Assembly (NCBI GenBank): GCA_047639555.1 | Contig: JBLIOE010000002.1 | Span: 124,001 to 188,000 of the forward strand | Length of the DNA: 64,000 nt | DNA from: JAJRXC01 sp047639555 | GTDB taxonomy: Bacteria; Actinomycetota; Acidimicrobiia; Acidimicrobiales; Aldehydirespiratoraceae | Direction: 5' to 3' | In this document: positions 7,777 through 16,382 of the stretch, piece by piece | Layout: the number at the start of each line of letters is the position of its first letter | How positions within the stretch are numbered: the stretch's first letter is position 1 | Notes under the pieces: model-generated | What the model saw: the letters and a program-made list of their open reading frames with translations, nothing else | The model's database searches: none | Told to the model about the DNA's origin: nothing | Position numbers and translations under genes: made by a program

Positions 7777-8141
7777 CGGCGGCCCACTCCACACCACCCG
7801 GGACGGTGAGCGCGGAAGCGACGGCGACGATGGTTGCGGCGCAAGAGTCACCGATCCACGGCGTCGGAGTATTCGCGGTTGCCGAGATCGAGGCACACAC
7901 CCTCATCGGCACGTACCTCGGCGCTCCAACATCCGTCGACGGGATGTACGTGCTCTGGATCGAGTCCGACGACCCCAACGGCTGGCGGGGTATCGACGGC
8001 CACGGCATCCTCCGTCACCTCAACCACTCCTGCACCCCGAACGTCGAGTTCGACAGCGCCGAGCTGCATGCGCTCCGCGACATCGAACCGGGCGAGGAAC
8101 TGCTCTTCGACTACGGCGAAGAGTGGGCCAACGTGCCCTAG
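7773..8141 (+). CDS. Small SET-domain protein
   Basis: A 122-residue protein that is almost entirely a SET domain. It has the GVGVFA motif after an initial glycine loop, RHLNHSCTPN (the NHSCxPN signature forming the SAM-binding pseudoknot) and GEELLFDYGEEW. These are the residues that bind SAM and the target lysine in eukaryotic and bacterial SET methyltransferases. There are no pre- or post-SET cysteine clusters. In bacteria, stand-alone SET proteins are thought to methylate lysines on chromosomal or other proteins, but the substrate here is unknown. It starts within the ATGA overlap with the preceding gene and its end overlaps the end of thiD on the opposite strand by 4 bases. Confidence 0.8.
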   Translation: MTAAHSTPPGTVSAEATATMVAAQESPIHGVGVFAVAEIEAHTLIGTYLGAPTSVDGMYVLWIESDDPNGWRGIDGHGILRHLNHSCTPNVEFDSAELHALRDIEPGEELLFDYGEEWANVP

Positions 8142-8920
8142 CGGTCGGGGGCTTCTCGGTCCCCGGTGAAGCGATGTGCCACTGGTCCGACCGTCTCTGC
8201 GGGACCAAATGTCCAATCCGCACCGTCCACCAGGCGAGCGTGCACGAACGACTTTGCGGCCCGCACCGCTTCGAGCGGCGTGGCGCCGTGGCCCAACCAG
8301 GCCGCCGTGGCCGCCGCAAAGGTGCAGCCACTCCCCCGCACGTTCGCGGTCGCCACCCATTCGCCGCTCAGTTGTTCGGTTGACCCGTCCGGCCACACCA
8401 GCTCGTCGATGCCCTCCGCGCCGCCACCGGTGACAACAACCAGTCCCGCGCCAAGCGCGGCCAGGGAAGCGGCGTCGTCACCGAGGAGCACGGCCTCCGC
8501 TCGATTCGGGGTGAGCACCGCACTTAGGGGGAAGAGCGCTTCGCGACTCACCTGCTCGACCTCCGCCGAGATAAAGCGATTGCCGCGACCGTCGACCATG
8601 ACCGGGTCCACTACCGGTGCCGGCAGCGCCCCCGACGCGACGCGAGACGCCACAACCGCAACCTGGGCCGCATCAGAGAGAAGCCCAACCTTCACCGCGG
8701 CGATGTCGTAGGACGCAACAACGCCGTCAATCTGCGCGGCGAGCAGTTCGGCCGACGTCGCCGCCACCGATTCCACCGCACCGAATCGCTGTGCAGTCAC
8801 GGCCGTCACCGCGACCGTGCCGTGTACACCCAGCGCGGCAAACGTGGTGAGATCAGCGGCAAGTCCGGCGCCGCCGAGCGGGTCGTGAGCGGCGATGGTC
8901 AACACGATCGGCGGTGTCAT
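8138..8920 (-). CDS. thiD: Hydroxymethylpyrimidine/phosphomethylpyrimidine kinase
   Basis: A 260-residue ribokinase-fold kinase of thiamine synthesis, phosphorylating HMP and HMP-phosphate. Diagnostic stretches are the N-terminal TIAAHDPLGGAGLAADL (substrate loop), VTAVTAQ, DPVMVDGRGNRFI, and the C-terminal VRGSGCTFAAA anion hole with the catalytic cysteine. The start at MTPP was chosen because ThiD homologues begin just before this strand; an upstream extension in the same frame lies in the promoter region shared with the AlgH-like gene. No other thiamine gene is adjacent and no TPP riboswitch is visible upstream. A few residues of the GSGDTL consensus differ, so cofactor preference is not certain. 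Confidence 0.88.
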   Translation of the reverse strand: MTPPIVLTIAAHDPLGGAGLAADLTTFAALGVHGTVAVTAVTAQRFGAVESVAATSAELLAAQIDGVVASYDIAAVKVGLLSDAAQVAVVASRVASGALPAPVVDPVMVDGRGNRFISAEVEQVSREALFPLSAVLTPNRAEAVLLGDDAASLAALGAGLVVVTGGGAEGIDELVWPDGSTEQLSGEWVATANVRGSGCTFAAATAAWLGHGATPLEAVRAAKSFVHARLVDGADWTFGPAETVGPVAHRFTGDREAPDR

Positions 8921-8976
8921 GACTGTGATGGTGCCACAGCGTTGGGTTTGGCTCGCGACACGCGAGACTGTCGGCG

Positions 8977-9528
8977 ATGGACGACTCCACTCGCGGCTGG
9001 CTTCTCGTCGCCACACCTGCGCTCACCGATCCAAATTTCGAACGCACGGTCATCTTCATGCTCGAGCACAACGACGAAGGCGCCATCGGCGTCGTCCTCA
9101 ACCGGCCCAGCGAGCTTCCGGTCGCTACCACGATCGAACATTGGGCCGGCCGTACCGTTCCTCCCAGCGTCATCTTCCTCGGCGGACCGGTGTCGCCGTC
9201 GTCCGTCATCGCAGTTGCCTCGGTGCATCTCGACGATGCCGGGGAGAACTGGAACCCGGTGGTCGGCCGAATCGGCACCGTCGATCTCGATGTCGAACCC
9301 AACGAGGTGCCCGGCCTCGACGAGGTGCGAATGTATGCCGGCTACGCGGGCTGGACAAGCGGTCAGCTCGAAGCCGAACTTTTCGAAGAGGGATGGTTCG
9401 TTCTTGAGGCCGAGCTTCCCGACATTCACACCGATGACCCGTACGAGCTGTGGTGGGAAGTCTTGTCTCGCCAGCCCGGGGCGCTCGGCCGACTGGCGAA
9501 CTATCCGCGAGACCCCCAAGACAACTAG
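8977..9528 (+). CDS. YqgE/AlgH family protein (UPF0301)
   Basis: A 183-residue protein matching the AlgH family over its full length: RGWLLVATPALTDPNFERTV at the start, IGVVLNRPS, FLGGPV, then RMYAGYAGWTSGQLEAEL and a C-terminal ELWWEVL. These are the hallmark segments of UPF0301, a compact alpha/beta fold. AlgH was first linked to alginate regulation in Pseudomonas, but its biochemical role in actinobacteria is unknown. The gene is divergent from thiD and stands alone; a GAGACT hexamer lies 7 bases before ATG. The 221 bases after it hold only a 39-codon open frame starting near 9599, with no recognisable product. Confidence 0.85.
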   Translation: MDDSTRGWLLVATPALTDPNFERTVIFMLEHNDEGAIGVVLNRPSELPVATTIEHWAGRTVPPSVIFLGGPVSPSSVIAVASVHLDDAGENWNPVVGRIGTVDLDVEPNEVPGLDEVRMYAGYAGWTSGQLEAELFEEGWFVLEAELPDIHTDDPYELWWEVLSRQPGALGRLANYPRDPQDN

Positions 9529-9749
9529 CTCGCCGCGAGCACACGGCCGTCCCTGAAGAGCAAGGGAATTGTCATCATCGGCGCCGAGTTTCGATGCCAT
9601 GGTGACCGCGGCCCAACGAGGCACTGACACGGCCACCACCGTGGCCGGTGGGTTCATGGGCGACCGGTCCCGAGAGCGACAAGAGGCTGCAGTGGTAGTT
9701 GTCAGCCCCTTCTTCTAACGCCACCCCGGCGCGGCGATTGCTCGGCCCG

Positions 9750-10877
9750 TCACTCGAACTCCCAGGTGTCGCTCATCGCCGCGAACACCATGTCCGCCAC
9801 CCACGACGACGCGTCTCGGGTGAGGTGGACACCGTCGTCGATGCGGGCACGGATCTCATCGCCGTCGGGGCCCGTCACGCGCTCCGAAAAGCCCGACTCG
9901 CCGCCGAAGAGAGGCCAGATGTCGATCGCGCTCACGAAATCTCGCTCGGCGATCACGGCGTCGGCGAGCGCGTTAATCTGACCAATCCCGTCATCAAGCT
10001 CACCGTCACGCATCGGCGGCTGCGTGACCCAGAAGATGTGACGTCCATCCTGTTCCAGCAGGTCAAAGGTGATCTCGAGCCGGCGCCGCCACTCGGCTTG
10101 CCATATGTCGGTACCTTCGACAAGCCGACCGCCGTCGCTGTCGGTCATGTCCTGATGGTCGTTGGCGCCGATGAACAGGACCACCGCTTCGGGGTCTTGC
10201 GCCTCGTCAACCTCACGAAGACGGGCGGGCCAGTTGAAGTAGTCCGGCCGAGACAGACTGGTCGAGATCTCGTGTTGTTGTTCTACCTCGAGCGCAAAGC
10301 TCGACTCGGTCGTGACCGCATCGGCGAGGTACTCGGCCTGGCTATCACCGGCGACAAACACCGTGAGCGGACGGGTCGCGCCGACGGTCCGTATCGGCCA
10401 CGCGGGCACGGTCGTAGTCGTGGATGTCGTCGACGTCGAGTCCGGTCCGACGGGGTCGTCGGCCGCGGGTGCATCCACGGGCGGATCATCGACTTCCAGG
10501 TCGAGATCAGCGATTACCTCGTCGATCGTGTCGATCCGTGACGCCACGTCGTCCCCGGTGCCACGAATGTCTTGGATCGCGTCGTAGGGCCGATTGAGCG
10601 AGAAGAAATTGGCCACGCGATCGACCTGTTCGGCCACGGCCAGCTGACGGTCTCGGGCTGTCCCGAACTCCTGGCGTTCGGCAATCTCGACGATTTTCGC
10701 GGAAGTGAGCAACGTGGCAAGAAGCAGGCAGGAGATCGCCGCGATGACCGCCGACCGCACATCGGCCGTGCGCTGACGGAGGTCCTTCTCACGGGTCTCC
10801 TTGAACTGCTCGTCATCCCAGGTCTCACCGAGCTCTCGGGTATGGGTTGCCCGTTCGAGCGGGTCACTGTGCTTCAT
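9750..10877 (-). CDS. Membrane-anchored SGNH/GDSL-like hydrolase (DUF459-like)
   Basis: A 375-residue protein. Residues 1-40 are charged, followed by one membrane segment (AVIAAISCLLLATLL) and a coiled, acidic stretch. A Ser/Thr/Pro linker follows around residues 145-160, then an SGNH domain with VFVAGDSQA (block I, catalytic Ser), IGANDHQ (block III, Gly-x-Asn) and DGVHLT (block V, Asp/His). The topology puts the catalytic domain outside the cell. It lies 23 bases after an MBOAT gene with a strong AAGGAGG before its ATG. Such pairs resemble AlgJ/AlgI or PatB-type systems that O-acetylate extracellular polysaccharides, with this protein as the transferase or esterase (inference). Confidence 0.75.
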   Translation of the reverse strand: MKHSDPLERATHTRELGETWDDEQFKETREKDLRQRTADVRSAVIAAISCLLLATLLTSAKIVEIAERQEFGTARDRQLAVAEQVDRVANFFSLNRPYDAIQDIRGTGDDVASRIDTIDEVIADLDLEVDDPPVDAPAADDPVGPDSTSTTSTTTTVPAWPIRTVGATRPLTVFVAGDSQAEYLADAVTTESSFALEVEQQHEISTSLSRPDYFNWPARLREVDEAQDPEAVVLFIGANDHQDMTDSDGGRLVEGTDIWQAEWRRRLEITFDLLEQDGRHIFWVTQPPMRDGELDDGIGQINALADAVIAERDFVSAIDIWPLFGGESGFSERVTGPDGDEIRARIDDGVHLTRDASSWVADMVFAAMSDTWEFE

Positions 10878-10900
10878 CTCTCACCTCCTTGGGTCGCATG

Positions 10901-12409
10901 TCAGAACTGGAAATAGATGAATTCGCTGATGCCCTCGGGACCGAGAGCCACTACCACCATGATCCACAACGCGAAGGCGATAGATACCGCGACCGGCGGG
11001 ACGACCGAGAACATCGCCGACCATTGGCGGGCCAGCAGCGGCGGCACGTATTGGGCAGCGATCGTTCCACCAATCACCAGCACAACGAGCGGATTCACCA
11101 ACTCGGGGGTGGTGGCCCACCCTTGGAAGAGCGCAGCGAGAACATCGCCGGCTCGGCCCAACGAGTCGCTGTTGAAGATCACCCATCCCACACAGACGAA
11201 GTGGAAGGTGACGAGTCGACCTAGCCAGAGCGACTTGACATCGAGCGGGGTAAACGGCACCGGCGACGACGGGTCCTCGCGCCACGCGTCGACCGCCGCG
11301 CCCGAGTGCAGTCGAGCCAGCTCGGTGATTCGCACGTCACGCGAATCTAGCGGCGTGTCCTGCTCGCCTCGGAGGTCGGAGATAAGCCGCTCCCCCGCCA
11401 TTCCGAGTCCCTGGTAGAGACCCCACACGACGAAGGTTCCGGCCGCCCCGTGCCAGAGGCCGCCAAGCGCCATAGTGATCAGCAGGTTTCGGTAGGTCAT
11501 CAGGCGACCGTTGCGATTGCCACCGAGCGGGAAATAGAGGTAGTCCCGCAGCCAGCGAGAGAGGGTCATGTGCCAACGGCGCCAGAAGTCCTGAACGGAG
11601 ACGGCGGCATACGGGCGGTCGAAGTTCTGCGGGAAACGGAAACCAAGGAGCAGGGCGATGCCGATGGCCATGTCGGTGTAGCCACTGAAGTCGGCGTAGA
11701 GCTGAATGGCGTAGCCATAGATGCCAAAGAGGATGTCGAGCGCGCCGTACTCGCCCGGTGTGCCGAAGGCATCGTCGACAATCGCTCGACCAAGGAAGTC
11801 GGCGATCACCACCTTCTTGAAGAGACCACGGCCGATGAGCACCACGGCCCGGCCCGCCTCGACCTGGTCCGGGACACGATCCGAACGCAGCTCGGGTAAG
11901 AACTCTGTGGCCCGCACGATCGGCCCGGCCACGAGCTGCGGAAAGAACGAGAGGTAAACGGCAAAGTCGAGCAACGGCGCGGGCGGTGTGTCCTTGCGGT
12001 ACACGTCGACCACATAGCTGATGCCCTGGAACGTGAAGAACGAGATGCCAATCGGCAGCACCACGTCGAGGGCCGGGCTCGACAGGCCGAGGTTGCGATC
12101 GAGCGAGTCGGTGAAGAAGTCGTAGTACTTGAAGAATCCGAGCACCACGAGATTGAGCGAGACCGCGATCGTAAGTGCGGTTTTCCGCCCCGCCTCGTTC
12201 GGACTTCGATGCACGGCGATGGCCGCCACCTCGTTGCCGACTGTCATCAGCGCGAGCAGCAACAGGAAGCGCACATCCCAGTAGCCGTAGAAGTAGTACG
12301 ACGCCGCGAGGATGAAGAGCTTCCACGCGGTGACGCGCTCTCGCAACATCCAGCTCACGGGGAGCACCACGGCGAAGAATGCCGCAAATGTGAATGTCGG
12401 GAACAGCAC
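10901..12409 (-). CDS. MBOAT-family membrane O-acyltransferase
   Basis: A polytopic protein of about 502 residues. The first segment LFPTFTFAAFFAVVLPVSW is typical for AlgI/DltB-like MBOATs. Internal landmarks are GISFFTFQGISYVVDVYR, SFFPQLVAGPI, DFWRRWHMTLSRWLRDYL, and LGGLWHGAAGTFVVWGLY, which contains the invariant active-site histidine. It would move acetyl groups across the membrane to extracytoplasmic polymers. The open frame extends much further upstream, across the helicase gene, but homologues begin at this point. An AGGAGG lies 12 bases before the chosen GTG (3 bases before an alternative TTG at 12418). It forms an operon with the SGNH hydrolase. Confidence 0.85.
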   Translation of the reverse strand: MLFPTFTFAAFFAVVLPVSWMLRERVTAWKLFILAASYYFYGYWDVRFLLLLALMTVGNEVAAIAVHRSPNEAGRKTALTIAVSLNLVVLGFFKYYDFFTDSLDRNLGLSSPALDVVLPIGISFFTFQGISYVVDVYRKDTPPAPLLDFAVYLSFFPQLVAGPIVRATEFLPELRSDRVPDQVEAGRAVVLIGRGLFKKVVIADFLGRAIVDDAFGTPGEYGALDILFGIYGYAIQLYADFSGYTDMAIGIALLLGFRFPQNFDRPYAAVSVQDFWRRWHMTLSRWLRDYLYFPLGGNRNGRLMTYRNLLITMALGGLWHGAAGTFVVWGLYQGLGMAGERLISDLRGEQDTPLDSRDVRITELARLHSGAAVDAWREDPSSPVPFTPLDVKSLWLGRLVTFHFVCVGWVIFNSDSLGRAGDVLAALFQGWATTPELVNPLVVLVIGGTIAAQYVPPLLARQWSAMFSVVPPVAVSIAFALWIMVVVALGPEGISEFIYFQF

Positions 12410-12477
12410 GGGAACCAATGACCTCCTGCGTCCGCCCGCATGATCGTATCTCCGCGAAGTGTCTCGGTCCGGGAGGG

Positions 12478-12490
12478 TAAGTTCATAGCC
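12478..12490 (+). promoter_or_regulatory. Leaderless -10 element of the HelD-like gene
   Basis: TAAGTT at 12478-12483, 7 bases, then ATG. A GGGAGGG just upstream would overlap the hexamer and is too far from the start to act well as a ribosome site. Confidence 0.4.
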
Positions 12491-14554
12491 ATGTCGGAGG
12501 CAGAGGGGCGCGAGGCCGCCGATCTTCATCAGGACCACGCGGTCGAACAGGCCTACATCAGGAGCGCTCGCGCCGCGCTCGATGCGATGGTCGAACGCTC
12601 GCAACGAGCGCTCGAATTCAGCGACCAGCGGGTCCGAGACGAAGACTCGGCCGACGCGAAGATCACCCGCGCCCATATGGCGGATCGTCGCGCCGCCGTC
12701 GATGTCGGCAACGTAGCGTTGTGCTTCGGCCGAATCGACGAAGATCCAGTCAGCACCGGCGGCGACCAGTGGTACGTCGGGCGTCGCCACATCGAAGACG
12801 AAGGCGGCACACCCGTCATCGTCGATTGGCGCGCGCCGGTCGCGATTCCCTTCTATCGAGCGACCGCGGCCGACGCGTTCGGACTCGCTCGGCGCCGTCG
12901 ATTCAGCTGTGAAGTTGATGAGCTCACCGCCATTTTCGACGAACAACTCGATGACCCCGAATCGATCTCCGCCGCCGGAATCCCTGATCCCGTTCTCGCC
13001 GAAATTGAGCGGGGTCGCAGTGGCGAAATGTCTGACATCGTCGCCACGATCGCGGCCGAGCAGGACGAGATCATCCGAGCGTCCCTCGACGAGTGCCTCC
13101 TGGTGCAGGGTGGTCCCGGCACCGGCAAGACGGCCGTCGGCCTCCACCGAGCGGCATATCTACTCTTTGAACATCGAGCGGCGCTTGCCCAGTCGCACGT
13201 CCTCGTCATTGGCCCCAACCGCGTGTTTCTTCGCTACGTGGCGAATGTGCTTCCCTCACTCGGCGAAACTGCGGTCAGCCAGGCAACCATCACCTCGCTC
13301 CTGAGCTCACGAGTTCGAGTGCGCGGTGACGAGTCGCCGGAGGTTGCCGAGGTCAAGGGCCGCGAGGTGATGGTCGAGGTGCTGCGACGGCTCGCTACCG
13401 CCCGGATCAAGCTGCCCACCGAAGAGCTCGACGTGCCGCTTGGCCTGCGCCGGGTGCGCTTCGCTCCCGAGGTTGTGGCCAGCGCGGTGAAGACCGCGCG
13501 CGACAAGGATCTGCCGCTCAACGATGCGAAGGGCGTCTTCACCGAGGTGCTGTTGCGCGAAGCACGTCAGCAGCTCATTGACCGCGACGTCGCGCAAGAA
13601 GACCTCGCTTGGATGCTTCCCGAACTCCGCAAGAGTGGCGGCTTCAAGAAGATGGTCGACAAGATCTGGCCGGGCCTCAGTGGCGCCCAGATCGTGCGGT
13701 CTCTTTTGGGCAGCCCCACGAATCGAAAGCGGGCGGTCGATGGGTTGCTCGCCGCGGACGAGGCCGCACTGCTGCAACGCTCCTCCGCCAAGAAGATCGC
13801 TGAGGAGCAGTGGACGGCCGCTGATCTTCCGCTTCTCGATGAGGCCAACGCATTCGTCAGCGGCGGCGGTCGAACCTACGGCCACGTGGTCGTCGATGAA
13901 GCCCAAGACCTCTCGTCCATGGCGCTCCGAGCGGCCGGTCGTCGGTCTTCGGGCGGTTCAATGACAATCCTCGGCGACATCGCCCAGGCCACCGGAGTTG
14001 GCGCCCAAGACTCGTGGGACGCGGTCGCCCGTGGCCTCGGCGTCGATCCGCAGACGCTTCGCCGTCGCGAACTCACGGTGGGCTACCGAGTGCCGGGCCC
14101 AATCCTCGACTACGCCAACCAGCTGCTCCCGGTCACCGCGCCCGACATCACACCGTCGACATCGATCCGCAGTCGCGGCCTCGGTGCCGAACACCACGAG
14201 GTTGACGAGAGTGCGATCGCGGCCACCGTCGCCGAGCTGGCCAGCACTCTCGGCGAGGATTGGTCGACGATCGGCGTCATCGCCCACGCCAGCCGGATGG
14301 ACGCCGTATTGGAGGCGCTCGCCGCCGCCGGACTCGACGCCGGCGACACCCGCCGCGCCGTCGAGTTGGACCACGCGATCTCCGTCGTCGATCCGCCCAC
14401 CGCCAAGGGCCTCGAGTTCGACGCCACGATCGTCGTCGAACCGGCCGAGTTCACTTCGCTGCCGAACGGCCTGCGGCTCCTCTACGTCGCCCTCACCCGT
14501 TCGGTTCAACGACTCCTCATCGTCCGCGCCAAACCGATGCCGCCGCCGCTCTAG
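12491..14554 (+). CDS. HelD-like UvrD/Rep-superfamily ATPase
   Basis: A 687-residue superfamily 1 ATPase. The N-terminal 190 residues are helical and charged, as in the coiled arm of HelD proteins. Walker A reads GGPGTGKTA near residue 215. The Walker B region is VVDEAQDLSS, and motif III is near LGDIAQAT. Motif V/VI stretches TAKGLEFDATIVVEP and YVALTRSVQRLLIV close the protein. This order, and the motif IV-poor middle domain, fit actinobacterial HelD (RNA-polymerase recycling factor) better than UvrD or PcrA DNA helicases. By family knowledge HelD removes stalled RNA polymerase from nucleic acid and can confer rifampicin tolerance. The ATG follows a -10 hexamer directly. Confidence 0.78.
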   Translation: MSEAEGREAADLHQDHAVEQAYIRSARAALDAMVERSQRALEFSDQRVRDEDSADAKITRAHMADRRAAVDVGNVALCFGRIDEDPVSTGGDQWYVGRRHIEDEGGTPVIVDWRAPVAIPFYRATAADAFGLARRRRFSCEVDELTAIFDEQLDDPESISAAGIPDPVLAEIERGRSGEMSDIVATIAAEQDEIIRASLDECLLVQGGPGTGKTAVGLHRAAYLLFEHRAALAQSHVLVIGPNRVFLRYVANVLPSLGETAVSQATITSLLSSRVRVRGDESPEVAEVKGREVMVEVLRRLATARIKLPTEELDVPLGLRRVRFAPEVVASAVKTARDKDLPLNDAKGVFTEVLLREARQQLIDRDVAQEDLAWMLPELRKSGGFKKMVDKIWPGLSGAQIVRSLLGSPTNRKRAVDGLLAADEAALLQRSSAKKIAEEQWTAADLPLLDEANAFVSGGGRTYGHVVVDEAQDLSSMALRAAGRRSSGGSMTILGDIAQATGVGAQDSWDAVARGLGVDPQTLRRRELTVGYRVPGPILDYANQLLPVTAPDITPSTSIRSRGLGAEHHEVDESAIAATVAELASTLGEDWSTIGVIAHASRMDAVLEALAAAGLDAGDTRRAVELDHAISVVDPPTAKGLEFDATIVVEPAEFTSLPNGLRLLYVALTRSVQRLLIVRAKPMPPPL

Positions 14555-14641
14555 CCAGGGTCAGGCTTGTTGGCCGTGGCGCCCGGCGCCTGAGGCAAAA
14601 CGAGTGGCCCCTTCACGGGTCTCCTTGCACGTCATGTCCAC

Positions 14642-14692
14642 GGTTCTGTGAACGGAAACCGGCGTATACCGCCGGTTTCCGTTCACAGAACC
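14642..14692. repeat. Perfect 23-bp inverted repeat with 5-base loop
   Basis: Two arms of 23 bases, identical when reverse-complemented, flank the loop TATAC. The outer ends read GGTTCTGTGAACGG and CCGTTCACAGAACC. No T-tract follows on either strand, so it is not a classic intrinsic terminator, though it lies after the helicase stop. The inner 47 bases share length, loop size and the terminal TTCTGTGA/TCACAGAA with the palindrome at 33412-33458. Confidence 0.85.
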
Positions 14693-14700
14693 AAATATGA

Positions 14701-14737
14701 TTGCGATCGAACAGGTGTTCGGGGTAGGTTCTCGGAC
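14701..14737 (+). promoter_or_regulatory. Promoter of alkB-like gene, leaderless type
   Basis: TTGCGA at 14701-14706, an 18-base spacer, TAGGTT at 14725-14730, then 7 bases to ATG. Confidence 0.5.
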
Positions 14738-15397
14738 ATGGCGGCGCTCGGCTCCTTTCAAACCACCCTTTTCGCCCAAGGCGATCCGGCTGTGGTCACG
14801 AGCGCCGCCGTCCAACGCCTCACACTCGACGAGTGCACCTGGGTCGACATCAGCCGCAACTGGCTCGACGGAGCCGATCAGCTCCTCGAGCAGCTAGCCG
14901 ACACCCTTGAGTGGAGGGGCAGCCGACGACCGATGTACGGCCGCATCGTCGACGAGCCTCGCCTCCACGGCCAGCTCGACCTCGACGACCCCACCGTGGG
15001 TCCGCTCGCCGATGCGATGGTTGCGTGGCTCGAATCCCGGTATGGCGCAGGAGTCAACAGCAACTTCGTGAACTATTACCGTGACGGCAACGACTCGGTT
15101 GCGTGGCATGCCGACCGCATCGGTCTGCATCAGGTCGACCCGATCGTCGCCATCGTCTCGCTCGGCGGTCCCCGCCGATTCGGCCTGCGGCCCAAGGAAG
15201 GCGGCGAGTCAGTCCGCCTCACCCTCGGCTCCGGTGACCTCCTCGTGATGGGCGGCGCCTGCCAGCACAAGTGGGAGCACTGCGTGCCCAAGATGGCCTA
15301 CGCCGCCCCGCGAATGTCGCTCACATTCCGACACATCGAAGACAACGGCGGCGAAATCGTCGGCCGTCGGACCTTCGTCGTGCCGACGACCAACTAG
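14738..15397 (+). CDS. AlkB-family 2-oxoglutarate/Fe(II) dioxygenase
   Basis: A 219-residue protein of the size and layout of ALKBH2/3-like AlkB enzymes. Visible are the YGRIVDEPRL loop, the NFVNYYRDGNDSVAWHAD segment with iron ligands H124 and D126, SLGGPRRFGLR, and LLVMGGACQHKWEHCVPK with the distal ligand H181. The 2-oxoglutarate-binding arginines are in PRMSLTFRH. By family knowledge it repairs 1-methyladenine and 3-methylcytosine by oxidative demethylation. The gene has its own promoter. A second, partial copy of its last 28 codons follows 840 bases downstream, after an unrelated gene. Confidence 0.85.
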   Translation: MAALGSFQTTLFAQGDPAVVTSAAVQRLTLDECTWVDISRNWLDGADQLLEQLADTLEWRGSRRPMYGRIVDEPRLHGQLDLDDPTVGPLADAMVAWLESRYGAGVNSNFVNYYRDGNDSVAWHADRIGLHQVDPIVAIVSLGGPRRFGLRPKEGGESVRLTLGSGDLLVMGGACQHKWEHCVPKMAYAAPRMSLTFRHIEDNGGEIVGRRTFVVPTTN

Positions 15398-15495
15398 CGC
15401 AACTCACGAATCACCGAGGCAGCAAGGTCGTGCCGGCCCGATCAGAAATGCCGATCACGAGCGGATCGTCTAGGGCGCAAGTTGCTCGTGATCAT

Positions 15496-16233
15496 ATGAT
15501 CTCGACGGTGAGTTCGCAGCCGCGGGTTGGAGACATTGCCGGGGTGGTCCGGCGCAGGCTCTTGGTGAACTCGTGGGCCGACCCGGATGAGGTCGCGAAG
15601 CGGTTGCCCACGGGCATGCGGCCGCATGTTGGCTCTGGCGGCGGTGTTGTCGTGGGCTGCTGCATGATCGAGATCGAGTCAGCGCGACCGTGGCCACTTC
15701 CACGTCGCCTAGGTGTCACGATCAACGCCGCTGCCCACCGGATTTCGGTGGAAACCGGCCCTCCCGATGCTGCAACTCGCGCGGTCTACGTTCCTATGCG
15801 GCATACCGATTCAAGGCTCGCGGTGTTTGCCGGGGGCAGAGTCTTCCCGGGCGTCCACGCTCCCGCGTCCGTGGTCATCGACTCCGACACCAACTCCCTG
15901 TCCTGGTCGATCCGCAGTGAGTCGGGAAACTCTGAGGGCTTCGACATCACGGCGAGCGCAAGTCTTCGCAAGGCGACTGAGGCGACCTCGGAGCTCGCCG
16001 AAATTGTCATCGGAACGACCGTAGGACTATCTCCTGCAAGAAGCTTGGATCGGATGGAAACGATTGAGATGAGGGCAGCGCGTTCGGAGGTGCTGGCGGT
16101 TGAACTGACGAGTCTAGATTCGGAGTTCCTCGCCAGCTTCACCACCGCGGAACCCGCCGAGACGCTGCTGATGAACGACGCGGGTGTCACCTGGCGCCCA
16201 GCGAGCAAGGATGCAGTCGACGTGGTCGGCTGA
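15496..16233 (+). CDS. DUF2071/acetoacetate-decarboxylase-like protein (tentative)
   Basis: A 245-residue protein. It starts at the ATG after ATCAT because the upstream part of the open frame overlaps alkB and is not protein-like. VRRRLLVNSWADPDEVAKRLP at the N-terminus (a binding or wing helix), CCMIEIESARPWPLPRRLGVTINAAAHR in the middle and YVPMRHTDSR further on resemble the YqjF/DUF2071 beta-barrel family, but the match is by pattern only. Base composition looks a little lower in GC than its neighbours, for example near 16040-16060. Its stop codon is followed without spacer by a degraded alkB 3' end, so this gene may have been inserted into an alkB-like locus. Confidence 0.5.
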   Translation: MISTVSSQPRVGDIAGVVRRRLLVNSWADPDEVAKRLPTGMRPHVGSGGGVVVGCCMIEIESARPWPLPRRLGVTINAAAHRISVETGPPDAATRAVYVPMRHTDSRLAVFAGGRVFPGVHAPASVVIDSDTNSLSWSIRSESGNSEGFDITASASLRKATEATSELAEIVIGTTVGLSPARSLDRMETIEMRAARSEVLAVELTSLDSEFLASFTTAEPAETLLMNDAGVTWRPASKDAVDVVG

Positions 16234-16320
16234 GCGCCGCGGATGTCGCTCACCTTCCGACATTTCGAAGACAACGGCGGGGGAACCCTCGGCCGCAGCG
16301 CGTTCTCCGCACCGGCGCGC
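16234..16320 (+). pseudogene. Remnant of a second alkB 3' end
   Basis: Beginning with the first base after the preceding stop, the frame reads APRMSLTFRHFEDNGG, against APRMSLTFRHIEDNGG at the end of the intact alkB gene at about 15305-15397. The DNA is also alike over about 60 bases, with scattered substitutions. Similarity fades after LGR. There is no upstream part of the gene, so it is a fragment. Confidence 0.75.
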
Positions 16321-16382
16321 TCGACCTGGTCAACACGAATATCGTCGCAACCGTTCTGTGCCCTGCTTTGCTTCGAACAGAA

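Noticed and set aside
9529..9749. 39-codon frame between the AlgH-like and SGNH genes
   Set aside because: No domain, no promoter or ribosome site, weak composition; too short to call.
12410..13147. N-terminal extension of the MBOAT frame
   Set aside because: The extra 245 codons lie antisense to the HelD-like gene and lack membrane segments; homologues start at LFPTFTF.
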